A DNA stretch of 64,000 nucleotides from Ruegeria sp. R14_0. Lineage in GTDB: Bacteria; Pseudomonadota; Alphaproteobacteria; Rhodobacterales; Rhodobacteraceae. Positions 28,656 to 37,433 of this stretch are shown here, one piece after another. The translations under genes and the position numbers were made by a program. The notes under the pieces were generated by a model. The model did no database searches, was not told the origin of the DNA, and saw only the letters and a list, made by a program, of their open reading frames with translations. The DNA is taken from positions 1 to 64,000 of the forward strand of contig NZ_JAGHRC010000004.1 in the NCBI RefSeq assembly GCF_017743975.1, written 5' to 3'. Numbering within the stretch: the stretch's first letter is position 1; each line of letters opens with the position of its first letter.

Positions 28656-31133
28656 TTATGCCGGGACCGCGGCAGGCGCGTCGGTGCGCGGCAGTTTGCT
28701 CTGCGGGTCGTAGGCGGCTTCGCCCAGGATGCGACCCTTGCGGGGTTCACCTGCGACGATCACTTCGATCTCCTGACCCGGCACATTGGCGTGCGGCTTA
28801 ATGTAAGCAAAGGCCAGGATCTTGCCGACGGTATGACCATAAGCGACCGACGCTGTCGCGCCGACAACTTCGCCGTTCACCTTGATCGCTTCGCCGCCAT
28901 GACCGTCCTCGATCCCGTCGGGTTCGATTTCCAGATAGGCGCAGACCCAAGGCATCTGGCCTTTTTCGGCCTGTTCCGCACTGACGCGCGTGGCTTCGAC
29001 GCCCAGATACTCTTTGTCCAGCTTGAAGAAGCGGCCCACATTTGCCTCAGGCAGCGTGACCTCGTTGGTCAACTCGCCCGCGCCGGGGAAGGCTTTCTCC
29101 ATCCGCATCGCGTTCATGGCGAAGGAACCGTAGTTGACGATGCCATGTGGCTCGCCTGCGGCCCACAGAGCGTTGTAGACATCCACACAGGCCTCATCTG
29201 GCATGTGGAATTCCCAACCCAGTTCACCGGCATAGGACATGCGGAACGCCCAGACCTTGTGACCGGCAACGGTGATTTCCTGCGCCGACAGCCAGCGGAA
29301 ACCGGCGTTGGACAGATCCGCATCGGTGCATTGCGCCAGAACATCGCGCGATTTCGGACCGTTCAGCGACAGGGCCGACCAGCCAGCGGACAGGGGCGTG
29401 ATGGTCACGTTCTCATCCGCACGGTTGTGGTTCAGGTGATCCAGCAGACGCTGTTCGAAGAAGGCCGCGCAGACCAGGTAGAAGCGGTCATCCGCCATCC
29501 GGACCAGTGTGGTCTCCAATTCGATCCGACCCCGGCGGTTCAGCATGTGGGTCAGCGTGATCGAACCGGTTTTCTGCGGCATCTTGTTCGCAGTCAGACG
29601 ATCCAGCAGTGCGTAAGCGTCCGGGCCCGAAACCTCGACCTTGGTGAAGGCGGTCACATCCATGATGCCAACGCTGTCGCGGACGGCTTTGACCTCGGCA
29701 CCAACCACGTCATGCACCACGTTGCGGCGGAAACTGTAATGGTCGCGCTGCTCGACCCCTTCAGGCGCAAACCAGCGGGGGCGTTCGAAGCCGTAGACTT
29801 CTTCGTAGACCGCGCCTTTGTCTTTGAGGATTTCGTACAGCGGCGACGGCTTGATCGGGCGACCTTCCAGACGGTTGAAATGCGGGAAGGGAATCTCGTG
29901 GCGCAGTTTGTAGTCTTCATGCGCCTTGATGACCTGCCAGTCTTTCTTGGCATAGGCACCAAAGCGGCGCGGGTCGTAGTCGCGCATCGAAATGTCAGCC
30001 GCTCCGTAGACCATCCACTTGGCCAGCTCGCGGGTCAGGCCGGGGCCCCAACCGATACCGATTTGGGTACCACAGCAGCACCAGTAGTTCTTGACGCCCG
30101 GAGCCGGGCCAACCATCGGGTTGCCATCCGGCGGGTGGCTGATTGCGCCGTGCACTTCGCGGGTGATGCCCAGCTCGGCAAAGATCGGCATCCGCTCCAG
30201 CGAGTTTTCCAGCCAGGGCATGACGCGGTCATAATCGGCCTCGAACAGCCAGTTCTCGTATTCCCAGGGGCATTCGTCATGCCAGACCGAGTTCGAGTTC
30301 TCTTTTTCGTAAATCCCGATCAGACCCTTTTTCTGCTCCATCCGGATATAGCCCGAGACCTGTTTGTCATCACGGATCACCGGCAGTTCGGTGTCCAGAT
30401 CCTGAAACTCAGGGACATTCTCGGTCACGAAGTAATGGTGCGTCATCGAGGTCATCGGCAGTTGCAGGCCGGACCATTCGCCCATCTGGCGCGCATAGGT
30501 GCCGCCTGCATTGACGACGTGTTCGCAAACAACCGTGCCTTTTTCGGTCTCGACAACCCACTCACCTGCATCGTTCTGGGTGATGTTGGTGGCGCGGCAG
30601 TGACGGAAGATCTTCACGCCTTTCTGACGCGCACCAGTGGCCATCGCCATGGTCACGTTCGAGGGGTCCACATGACCATCATCCGGGGTGTACAGAGCGC
30701 CCAGAACGCCGTCCAGATTATAGAACGGGTGCTTTTCGGCGATAAACTCCAGCCCAACCAGTTCGATGTTGAAGCCCAGCGACCGACCCACCGACAGGGT
30801 GTGGCGCAGCCAGTCCATCTCATCCTCGGTATAGGCCAGACGGAACGAACCGCAGCCATGCCAGGTGACGGCTTGGCCGGTCTCTTCCTCAAGCGTCTTG
30901 GAATACAGGCCGATGTTGTAGTCCACCATGCGTCCCAACCCGTAGGAGCTGGTGGAATGGGTGATCTGACCGGCTGCGTGCCAGGTCGAGCCGCTGGTCA
31001 GTTCGGCCTTTTCCAAAAGGATGGTCTCATCCCCCCAGCCTTCATGGCCCAGGTGGTAAGCTAGACCACACCCCATGACGCCACCACCGACGATGACGAC
31101 CTTGGCGCGTTCGGGCAGTTCTTTTTTGGACAT
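28656..31133 (-). CDS. Dimethylglycine dehydrogenase-like FAD/folate demethylase (first of three)
   Basis: An 825-residue flavoprotein of the dimethylglycine/sarcosine dehydrogenase family. An N-terminal DAO domain (VVIVGGGVMGCGLAYHLG, residues 12-29) contains SGSTWHAAG (about 47), whose His carries the covalent FAD in mammalian DMGDH. The C-terminal half (from about 430) is an aminomethyltransferase (GcvT) domain that hands the formaldehyde unit to tetrahydrofolate, with the SYAGELGWE signature near 655. AGGAA lies 9 bases before the ATG. It heads the minus arm of the betaine island, divergent from the RpiR regulator. Substrate could be dimethylglycine, N-methylproline or another N-methyl amino acid. 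Confidence 0.88.
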   Translation of the reverse strand: MSKKELPERAKVVIVGGGVMGCGLAYHLGHEGWGDETILLEKAELTSGSTWHAAGQITHSTSSYGLGRMVDYNIGLYSKTLEEETGQAVTWHGCGSFRLAYTEDEMDWLRHTLSVGRSLGFNIELVGLEFIAEKHPFYNLDGVLGALYTPDDGHVDPSNVTMAMATGARQKGVKIFRHCRATNITQNDAGEWVVETEKGTVVCEHVVNAGGTYARQMGEWSGLQLPMTSMTHHYFVTENVPEFQDLDTELPVIRDDKQVSGYIRMEQKKGLIGIYEKENSNSVWHDECPWEYENWLFEADYDRVMPWLENSLERMPIFAELGITREVHGAISHPPDGNPMVGPAPGVKNYWCCCGTQIGIGWGPGLTRELAKWMVYGAADISMRDYDPRRFGAYAKKDWQVIKAHEDYKLRHEIPFPHFNRLEGRPIKPSPLYEILKDKGAVYEEVYGFERPRWFAPEGVEQRDHYSFRRNVVHDVVGAEVKAVRDSVGIMDVTAFTKVEVSGPDAYALLDRLTANKMPQKTGSITLTHMLNRRGRIELETTLVRMADDRFYLVCAAFFEQRLLDHLNHNRADENVTITPLSAGWSALSLNGPKSRDVLAQCTDADLSNAGFRWLSAQEITVAGHKVWAFRMSYAGELGWEFHMPDEACVDVYNALWAAGEPHGIVNYGSFAMNAMRMEKAFPGAGELTNEVTLPEANVGRFFKLDKEYLGVEATRVSAEQAEKGQMPWVCAYLEIEPDGIEDGHGGEAIKVNGEVVGATASVAYGHTVGKILAFAYIKPHANVPGQEIEVIVAGEPRKGRILGEAAYDPQSKLPRTDAPAAVPA

Positions 31134-31183
31134 CGCAAAAATTCCTGTTCGAGAGTCGCAGATTTCTGTGGACTTCCTAATGC

Positions 31184-31257
31184 TACAAATGTACCAGCGT
31201 CAATAATTAATGGCACAAATGTACATACCGAGATTCACAATGAATGGTACAGATGTT
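31184..31257. promoter_or_regulatory. Three repeated operator-like sites, TACA-NN-TGTA
   Basis: Three near-identical sites lie in the divergent gap and over the start of the RpiR gene: TACAAATGTA (31184-31193), CACAAATGTA (31214-31223) and TACAGATGTT (31248-31257). The first is a perfect palindrome of the form TACA-NN-TGTA, the others have one or two mismatches. Each lies in the wider context TGSYACARATGTAC. Centre spacings of 30 and 34 bases are near three helical turns. They are probably the binding sites of the RpiR regulator for both arms. Confidence 0.6.
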
Positions 31258-32127
31258 TCAAGCGAGGTTCTGGAGCGCCTGACCGAAGAGCTTGCTGTTT
31301 TGACGCCAGAAGCGCGCAAAGCCGCACGCTACGTTCTGGAAAACCCAAGAGAAGTCGGTGTTTCAACAGTTCGTGAGATCGCAGAGGCGGCTCGGGTCAA
31401 GCCAAACACGGTTGTGCGCATGGCGCGGCAGATAGGGTTTGAAGGGTACGGTGACTTCCGTGAACCATTTCGGGATGACATTCGCCGAAATGATGTTTCT
31501 TTTCCCGATCGCGCCCGTTGGTTGCAGGGAATCAGACACTCGGGGGATCTCGGGGGGCTTTATGCAGATTTGCTGGGCGCAGCCATTCGAAATATCGAAG
31601 AAACATTTGCTGAAATTGATGCAGATCAGCTTCAATCTGCTGCGGAGGCCGTTTGGTCTGCGCGATCCGTTTATACACTGGGTGTTGGCGTCAACAATTC
31701 AAACGCTTCGAACTTCACCTACCTTGCCCGCACGGGTATGACCGATTTTCACGCGATACCTCGGCCAGGCTCCACGGCCACTGATGACTTGGCCTGGGCG
31801 GATCAGCGGGACGTTCTGATCGCGATCACTTGCCGCCCTTACCGAACTGAGGTCGTAGAGGCGGTAAATACAGCGCGAAAGCAAGGCGTGACCGTAGTTG
31901 GAATCTCTGACTCGCCCGCGAGCCCTATCATTCTGCCGGCACAGCACAGCTTTGTTCTGTCGGTGGATACGCCGCAATTCTTCCCTTCATCCGTGTCCAC
32001 AATTGCCTTGCTGGAAACGCTGCTTAGTTTCATCGTCGCAGTGTCCAGTGATGAGATCGTCGAGCGGGTCGAGAAGTTTCACAAACGCCGTCATCAGCTT
32101 GGCCTTTATCAGGAGGAACAAATATGA
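31240..32127 (+). CDS. MurR/RpiR-family regulator of the betaine island
   Basis: A 295-residue regulator (305 if the ATG at 31210 is used) with an N-terminal RpiR HTH (about residues 5-75: LAVLTPEARKAARYVLENP, TVREIAEAARVKPNTVVRMAR) and a C-terminal SIS domain (about 115-260) that normally binds a phosphosugar or other small effector. Two operator-like sites lie between and beyond the two candidate start codons, so I favour 31240, though its ribosome site is weak. The stop overlaps the start of the Rieske gene (ATGA), so the regulator is the first gene of the plus arm. RpiR control of a betaine locus is unusual; GntR, LysR or AraC are the common choices. Confidence 0.85.
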   Translation: MNGTDVSSEVLERLTEELAVLTPEARKAARYVLENPREVGVSTVREIAEAARVKPNTVVRMARQIGFEGYGDFREPFRDDIRRNDVSFPDRARWLQGIRHSGDLGGLYADLLGAAIRNIEETFAEIDADQLQSAAEAVWSARSVYTLGVGVNNSNASNFTYLARTGMTDFHAIPRPGSTATDDLAWADQRDVLIAITCRPYRTEVVEAVNTARKQGVTVVGISDSPASPIILPAQHSFVLSVDTPQFFPSSVSTIALLETLLSFIVAVSSDEIVERVEKFHKRRHQLGLYQEEQI

Positions 32128-33215
32128 ATGCCCCGCTGACCCATTCGCTGGACGCCAGCTACTACACCGATCCTGAAATCTTTGAAAAAGAGATGAACGG
32201 CCTTCTGATGCGGACCTGGCAATATGCGGGTCACGCCAATGATATCCCCAATGTCGGGGACTATTTCGCATTCGAAATCGCGGGTCAGAACCTGTTTGCC
32301 ATTCGTGGCCGCGACAATGTTGTCCGTACCTTCTACAACGTGTGCCAGCACCGCGCGCATGAAATGGTCACAGGCACCGGCAACACCCGCGTGGTGGTGT
32401 GCCCCTACCACCAGTGGTCTTATGAACTGACCGGCGGTTTGCGCGCAGGCCCCAACGTCAAGAACGTACCTGGTTTTCAACGCGAAAAGATCTGCCTGAC
32501 CGAGGTCCGTACCGAAGACTTCCTGGGTTTCATCTTTGTTAATCTCGACAAGGATGCCGCGCCAATGGACGAATGGTATCCGGGCGTACGCGAGGAAATC
32601 GCAGAATTTGTGCCTCATATCGATACGTTGGCGCCGCTGGAATGGGTCGAGATTCCCGAAAATTGCAATTGGAAAGTGTCGATCGAGAACTATTCCGAAT
32701 GCTACCACTGCCCGTCGAACCACCCCACATTTGCCGAAGGGGTCGTCAAACCAGAAACCTATGACATTCAGCCCGATGCAGGCGGTGGCTATGTGCTGCG
32801 CCACACCACCGAATGTCAGGCGCTGGACAAGATGACCTATCCGGTCGATCTGGACAGCAACGAGCACGCGGGCGACTACCAGTCGTGGTTCCTGTGGCCC
32901 ATGTTCTCGTTCCAGTGCTACCCGGGCAACGTCCTGAACACATATCATTGGCGCGCAAACACCGTGGACACCTGCACCGTTTGGCGTGGCTGGTACACCG
33001 AAGGTGGCTATGAAAGCGACGTGATCCGAGGGTTGGCCGTGCAGGACCGCCAGACCACGGTCGAGGAAGACATTCGCCTTGTTGAATCTGTCCATCGTGG
33101 TCTGAAATCCAAAGGTTATGTTCCGGGCCCGTTGGTTCTGGACCCCGCCTGTGGCGTCATGAGCGAGCATTCCGTTGCCAAGCTTCAGCAATGGATGCGT
33201 GAGGCTGTGGAATAA
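32124..33215 (+). CDS. Rieske non-heme iron oxygenase for a quaternary amine
   Basis: A 363-residue alpha-subunit oxygenase. Rieske ligands are C74-x-H76 and C93-x2-H96. The mononuclear iron site has H195 and H200 in ENYSECYHCPSNH, with a later Asp as third ligand (about 310-315). E192 takes the bridging position where carnitine oxygenase CntA has Glu205 (same spacing to both His), a feature of the quaternary-amine branch (CntA, GbcA, stachydrine demethylase). Either oxidative N-demethylation of a betaine or C-N cleavage of a carnitine-type compound to a semialdehyde is possible; the aldehyde dehydrogenase directly downstream would suit the second. A reductase partner is not adjacent. Confidence 0.87.
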   Translation: MNAPLTHSLDASYYTDPEIFEKEMNGLLMRTWQYAGHANDIPNVGDYFAFEIAGQNLFAIRGRDNVVRTFYNVCQHRAHEMVTGTGNTRVVVCPYHQWSYELTGGLRAGPNVKNVPGFQREKICLTEVRTEDFLGFIFVNLDKDAAPMDEWYPGVREEIAEFVPHIDTLAPLEWVEIPENCNWKVSIENYSECYHCPSNHPTFAEGVVKPETYDIQPDAGGGYVLRHTTECQALDKMTYPVDLDSNEHAGDYQSWFLWPMFSFQCYPGNVLNTYHWRANTVDTCTVWRGWYTEGGYESDVIRGLAVQDRQTTVEEDIRLVESVHRGLKSKGYVPGPLVLDPACGVMSEHSVAKLQQWMREAVE

Positions 33216-33285
33216 AACCAACCAAACAAACCAATTTTACCTCGGAGGGTAAATCTTACCCACCGAAGCCTTGGAGATGCGCGAC

Positions 33286-34740
33286 ATGCAAGACGTGAAG
33301 CCGTATTGGCAGAATTACGTGGACGGCACTTGGATCGACGGCGGTGCTGGCCGGCTCGATGTGTTGAACCCGGGGACAGGCGAAAAGCTGGCCGAACAGG
33401 CTTTGGCGGATGCCGGTGACGTGGATCGTGCCGTCATGGCCGCACGACGGGTTCACCTGTCCGGGGCCCTTAGCGATCTGCGCCCTGTGGAACGAGGCCG
33501 AATGGTTCAGGCCATAGGCCGCTACCTGCTCGATAACATAGACGAGATTGCCACGGTCCTGACCTTGGAACAGGGTAAACCCCTTTGGGAAGCACGCGTT
33601 GAGATCGAAGGCGCGGCCCGGTACTTCGAATATTATGGCAATCAGGCAGAAACGGTCGAAGGGCGGTCCATCCCGCTTGGCGCCAACTACTTCGATTTTA
33701 CCACCTACGAACCATACGGGGTTTCGGCACAAATCATCCCTTGGAACTACCCGGTTGAAATGACTGCGCGTTCCCTGTCGGCTGCGCTGGCGACCGGCAA
33801 TACCGTAGTGATCAAGACCCCGGAACTGACACCGCTGACCAATGCCTGGTTTGCCCACGCGGCCGAAGCCGTTGGCCTGCCCAATGGGGCCGTCAACATT
33901 CTGTGTGGTCTGGGCCACGAAGCAGGCGCGGCGCTGTCGGCGCATCCGCATGTCAATCAGATTGTCTTTACCGGGTCGGTGCCTACCGGCGTGGCGATTG
34001 CAAGTGCGGCCGCGCGCAATGTGGTTCCATGTGTTTTAGAGCTTGGCGGGAAGTCTGCGGCCATCGTGCATGATGATGCGGATCTGGAGGCTTTTGAAAA
34101 TGATGTGCGTTGGGGCATCTATTTCAACGCTGGTCAGGTGTGTTCGGCCATGAGCCGTGTAATCGTACACGAGAGCCGCCATGACGAGTTGGTGGAGCGA
34201 ATCTCGAACGTCGCAAGCAATCTCTCGGTCGGTCCTGGCATCGAGCGCGGTGAATTTGGCCCGAATATGGGTTCGATGGTCAGCGAGGCACAGCGTGACC
34301 GAGGGGCTGGTATGGTGTCTGAGGCGATTGCCGCCGGGGCAACAGCGGCCACAGGTGGGCGCAAAATGAACATCCCTGGTGCTTTCCTGGAGCCCACCAT
34401 ACTGACCAACGTCACCCCAGACATGAACATCGCGAACGAAGAAGCCTTCGCACCCGTTCTTTCGGTTCTGAAGTTCCGTGACGATGCTCAGGCGGTCGAG
34501 ATCGCAAACGGCACGCCCTACGGGCTTGTTGGCGGTGTGTTCACCCGTGACATCGACCGCGCCACACAGGCCGCACGGCAACTCCGCGCCGGCCAGGTTT
34601 TCGTCAACGAATGGTACGCAGGTGGCGTTGAAACACCGTTCGGTGGCTACGGAAAATCCGGCTACGGGCGTGAAAAGGGGCGGGAGGCGCTCTGGAACTA
34701 TGTCCAGACAAAAAACGTAGCCATTCGGCTGCGCAGCTAA
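33286..34740 (+). CDS. NAD(P)-dependent aldehyde dehydrogenase
   Basis: A 484-residue aldehyde dehydrogenase close to the betaine-aldehyde/succinate-semialdehyde group. The catalytic Glu is in LELGGKSA (about residue 252) and the catalytic Cys in FNAGQVCSAMSR (about 286). The frame can begin at TTG 33271 or ATG 33277, but the ATG at 33286 has GGAG 9 bases upstream. It lies 70 bases after the Rieske gene and before the BCCT carrier. Possible substrates are a semialdehyde released by the oxygenase, or formaldehyde or betaine aldehyde. A small hairpin (TTTACC/GGTAAA) sits in the gap before it. Confidence 0.87.
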   Translation: MQDVKPYWQNYVDGTWIDGGAGRLDVLNPGTGEKLAEQALADAGDVDRAVMAARRVHLSGALSDLRPVERGRMVQAIGRYLLDNIDEIATVLTLEQGKPLWEARVEIEGAARYFEYYGNQAETVEGRSIPLGANYFDFTTYEPYGVSAQIIPWNYPVEMTARSLSAALATGNTVVIKTPELTPLTNAWFAHAAEAVGLPNGAVNILCGLGHEAGAALSAHPHVNQIVFTGSVPTGVAIASAAARNVVPCVLELGGKSAAIVHDDADLEAFENDVRWGIYFNAGQVCSAMSRVIVHESRHDELVERISNVASNLSVGPGIERGEFGPNMGSMVSEAQRDRGAGMVSEAIAAGATAATGGRKMNIPGAFLEPTILTNVTPDMNIANEEAFAPVLSVLKFRDDAQAVEIANGTPYGLVGGVFTRDIDRATQAARQLRAGQVFVNEWYAGGVETPFGGYGKSGYGREKGREALWNYVQTKNVAIRLRS

Positions 34741-34779
34741 TCCAACAATTTTGACAAAACACGGGGACATCCATTGTCC

Positions 34780-36090
34780 ATGAAACCATCGGTAACGGAG
34801 TTGTCGATCAAGACGGCAGAAAGTGGCTTCTACCGAGGTTTCACGAAAGATGTGGCGATCACCGCCAAAGTATTGATTGGTGCACTTGTCGTCTGGGCTG
34901 TGGCCTTTCCAGACAATGCCGCCGCGGTTCTGTCGGGAATGAACTCGTTGATCCTGGCATCGTGCAATTTCTGGTACGTCTATGTGATGGCCTTCTTCTT
35001 CGTGACCTGCATCGTCCTGGCGGTGTTGCCGGTTTCAGGTCGCATGAAGCTGGGGCGTCCCGAGGATAAATCGGAATTTTCAAGGTTCTCGTGGTTCTCG
35101 ATGATGTTTGGGGCAGGGATTGGAATCGGTATGCTGACATACGCAACCGGTGAGCCGATTTTTCACTTTCAGACCAACCCTGACATCATCCTGGGCCTGG
35201 CCGAAGGGTCAAGTGAAGAGGCCGTGCACTTGGCCTATAAATGGTCGTTCTCGCACTGGGGGCTGCATGCTTGGACCAGCTACTCGAACGTTGGTCTGTC
35301 GCTTGCCTTTTTCCTGTTCTTCGGGTCGACCTTCTTCGGCTTGCAGGCTCTTTTCGTCGGCATTTTCGACTACCTTGTGGGAACACCCGCATTGTTGTTT
35401 ACCGTTTGGAGCAGCGGCGGAGTAGAAGGATCTGTATCTAGCCAGCTGGCCGGATGGCAAGGTAGCTGGACTGTCTTCTACTGGGCGTGGTGGATCGCAT
35501 TTGCGCCGTTCGTCGGTGTGTTCCTCGCGCGCATTTCCAAGGGCAGAACCATCCGCGAATACGTGCTGGGCGCAGCCATCGTGCCTTCGGTGATATACTT
35601 TGTCTGGTTCGCTCTGGTGGGCGGAACTGCGATTGATCTGGAACTTTCCGGTGTTGCGGACAATGCGATCATCGGCACCGGCTTGTCGGACCAGTTGTTC
35701 GCTACGCTTTCAGTCATGCTGAGTGAAACCATGGCATGGATCTTTGCGATCATGGTGGTCGTTTTGTTGCTTACTAATCTGGTGACGTCGGCTGAGTCGG
35801 CTGTTCTGATTATCAACACCATAAACGCAGCTGGCGATGAGGGTCCCAAAGCACGGCCCCACATCCTGTTCTGGGGCGCAGCTTTGGCGTTGGTCGTGGG
35901 CGCGTTGCTTATGATTGGCGGCCTCGGCGCAATTCAGACCGCAATGATCATCGGTGCCCTGCCGTTCAACGCCGTCATGGTGCTGATGGGCGTGTCGGTC
36001 CTCAAAGCAATCTGGCGGGATAGCCAACGCGAAAAAATGTGCCTACCAGTCTTCGACGAAGAAAACGCCGATGCAGTCCCCGTGGAATAG
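34780..36090 (+). CDS. BCCT-family carrier with a large internal deletion
   Basis: A betaine/carnitine/choline transporter homologue of 436 residues. It has the glycine stretch GAGIGIGM (about residue 111), HWGLHAW (about 159) and the family Trp motif WTVFYWAWWIAFAPFVG (about 230-246) followed by ARISKGRTIREYV. In BetT, CaiT and BetP about 160-170 residues separate HWGLHxW from the Trp motif; here there are only about 70, so roughly 95 residues (about three helices) are missing, with the frame intact. A TTG at 34774 has a better-spaced GGGGA and could be the start. It should import the substrate of the island if it still works. Confidence 0.83.
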   Translation: MKPSVTELSIKTAESGFYRGFTKDVAITAKVLIGALVVWAVAFPDNAAAVLSGMNSLILASCNFWYVYVMAFFFVTCIVLAVLPVSGRMKLGRPEDKSEFSRFSWFSMMFGAGIGIGMLTYATGEPIFHFQTNPDIILGLAEGSSEEAVHLAYKWSFSHWGLHAWTSYSNVGLSLAFFLFFGSTFFGLQALFVGIFDYLVGTPALLFTVWSSGGVEGSVSSQLAGWQGSWTVFYWAWWIAFAPFVGVFLARISKGRTIREYVLGAAIVPSVIYFVWFALVGGTAIDLELSGVADNAIIGTGLSDQLFATLSVMLSETMAWIFAIMVVVLLLTNLVTSAESAVLIINTINAAGDEGPKARPHILFWGAALALVVGALLMIGGLGAIQTAMIIGALPFNAVMVLMGVSVLKAIWRDSQREKMCLPVFDEENADAVPVE

Positions 36091-36147
36091 TCAATCAACT
36101 CGGGTCGGTTACGGTTTCAGCCGGCCCGTTTATCAATGGAGAGAAAG

Positions 36148-36528
36148 ATGGACGACAACCTTTTCGAACATGGCCTGAAGCAGCGTAAATCAACGCTGGG
36201 CGCTGAATATGTCGAGAAAAACCTGGCGGCGGCGGATGGCTTTACCCGTCCGTTTCAGGAAGCGATGACCGCATGGTGCTGGGGTTTTGGTTGGGGTGAT
36301 AACACCATCGATCACAAAACCCGCTCGATGATGAACCTGGCCATGCTCGGTGCGCTTGGGAAAATGCATGAATGGGAAATTCACTGCAAAGGCGCGTTGA
36401 ACAACGGCGTTACCAAGGAAGAAATCCAGTCGATCATTCACGTGATCGGAATTTACTGCGGCGTACCGCAGTCCCTGGAGTGTTTCCGCGTTGCGCGCAA
36501 AGTGCTTGAAGAGCGCGACCTGCTTTAA
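36148..36528 (+). CDS. Carboxymuconolactone decarboxylase-family protein
   Basis: A 126-residue all-helical CMD-fold protein. The core is KTRSMMNLAMLGALGKMHEWEIHCKGALNNGVTKEEIQSIIHVIGIYCGVPQ (about 45-100, read in pieces). The AhpD-type CxxC redox pair is absent, so a peroxidase role is unlikely. It resembles 4-carboxymuconolactone decarboxylase by length, but no aromatic pathway genes are near. Start at 36148 because GGAG lies 6 bases before; an ATG four codons upstream has no such site. Last gene of the plus arm, followed by a strong hairpin. Confidence 0.82.
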   Translation: MDDNLFEHGLKQRKSTLGAEYVEKNLAAADGFTRPFQEAMTAWCWGFGWGDNTIDHKTRSMMNLAMLGALGKMHEWEIHCKGALNNGVTKEEIQSIIHVIGIYCGVPQSLECFRVARKVLEERDLL

Positions 36529-36900
36529 TCCCGTTTCGACGAAACGACCGATTGGTGATCCCGAGAGTGTTTCGGGATCACTGCACTTAAAACAGCCCGT
36601 TTCTCTTCGTCATTTGTCTCGGCCTGGTCCTCGGTTTTCTGAATATAGCAGTGGACCAGTTCAGGCGGGGGACACACTGTATTTTTGTTGATCTATTTTG
36701 CCAGCTAACATAGTGAAAATCGAATAATTGCAAAGTGGATAACGTTCTTGAGCGTCTGCATAGTGGCGCGACATTAACTTAAGTATCCTTTGCAGTTATA
36801 AGCATCAAATTCCCGTAAAGAAGCCGAAAAACCACTCTGTAAGAGTTGATTTTTCAACTTTGACAACCTAAATCCTGCACACTCACGGAATGAGGGCGAT
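36529..36900. other. Intergenic, hairpin then A/T-rich stretch
   Basis: About 370 bases. After the terminator-like hairpin the sequence turns A/T-rich (36680-36890), which would suit the promoter of the small membrane-protein gene. No further gene or repeat is seen. Confidence 0.5.
36555..36581 (+). terminator. Terminator-like hairpin after the plus arm
   Basis: A perfect 10-bp stem, GTGATCCCGA with TCGGGATCAC, encloses a 7-base loop 26 bases after the CMD-family stop. No long U-tract follows, but position and stem strength fit the end of the RpiR-Rieske-ALDH-BCCT-CMD transcript. Confidence 0.6.
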
Positions 36901-37101
36901 ATGGATATCTGGTTTTTTGTCGGTCTCGGCTTACTGCTCTGGGCTCTGAGGGATTTGATTGCAGGCTCGACATATCTGTTGGAGCGAGTCACTCGCTCGG
37001 AAAATCCGGGAAAATACTGGTTTGGTGTGATGCTCTGGTTGGTTGTTGCGCTCGCAGTAGTGTTTCTTTCGCCAACCACTAACTACCTACTCTACTACTG
37101 A
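36901..37101 (+). CDS. Small two-helix membrane protein, hypothetical
   Basis: A 66-residue protein with a ribosome site GAGGG directly upstream of the ATG. It has two hydrophobic segments (about 4-22 and 42-60) joined by a charged loop (LLERVTRSENPGKYWF). No family is recognised. It stands alone between the betaine island and the DddP-like operon, in locally A/T-rich sequence. Its good start signal and clear two-helix pattern make it likelier real than chance. Confidence 0.55.
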   Translation: MDIWFFVGLGLLLWALRDLIAGSTYLLERVTRSENPGKYWFGVMLWLVVALAVVFLSPTTNYLLYY

Positions 37102-37433
37102 CGCGGATTGCGGGATTGCCTCAGGCTCAGAGCGAACTATCCCCCAAAGATATCATCCATCGCCGGACAGTCTTGTAAAACGCATCAATCCCGCGCTGCA
37201 AAAGCGTCTCTGTGACTTTGCGCAAACGTCAGACTGCAGCGGGCGTACGGCCACTTCGTGTGTGCAATGATCTTATGGGGAAATCGGTGGCGCTTGTAAC
37301 TGATTACAATGACGTCATCGATACCACCAACGTCAATTTACGGGCACAGGCTTCCGAACCACTGTCAACGCAGCAAACCGGCGCGTTCGCCAATTGAGCG
37401 CAAAAATATGCAAAACGACCACGTTAACTAGCG
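37102..37433. other. Intergenic, no gene seen
   Basis: About 330 bases between the small membrane-protein gene and the end of the DddP-like gene. A 61-codon open frame on + (37212-37397) lacks a ribosome site and shows no domain. No terminator hairpin was found. Confidence 0.5.

Noticed and set aside
28638..31064. 808-codon open frame on the plus strand
   Set aside because: It is the antisense shadow of the DMGDH-like gene on the minus strand; the minus reading has FAD and GcvT motifs, the plus reading none.
33236..33253. Small hairpin TTTACC/GGTAAA between the Rieske and aldehyde dehydrogenase genes
   Set aside because: Stem of only 6 mostly A/T pairs and no U-tract; too weak to call a terminator.
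37212..37397. 61-codon open frame on the plus strand
   Set aside because: No ribosome site, no domain, and codon use unlike the neighbours.
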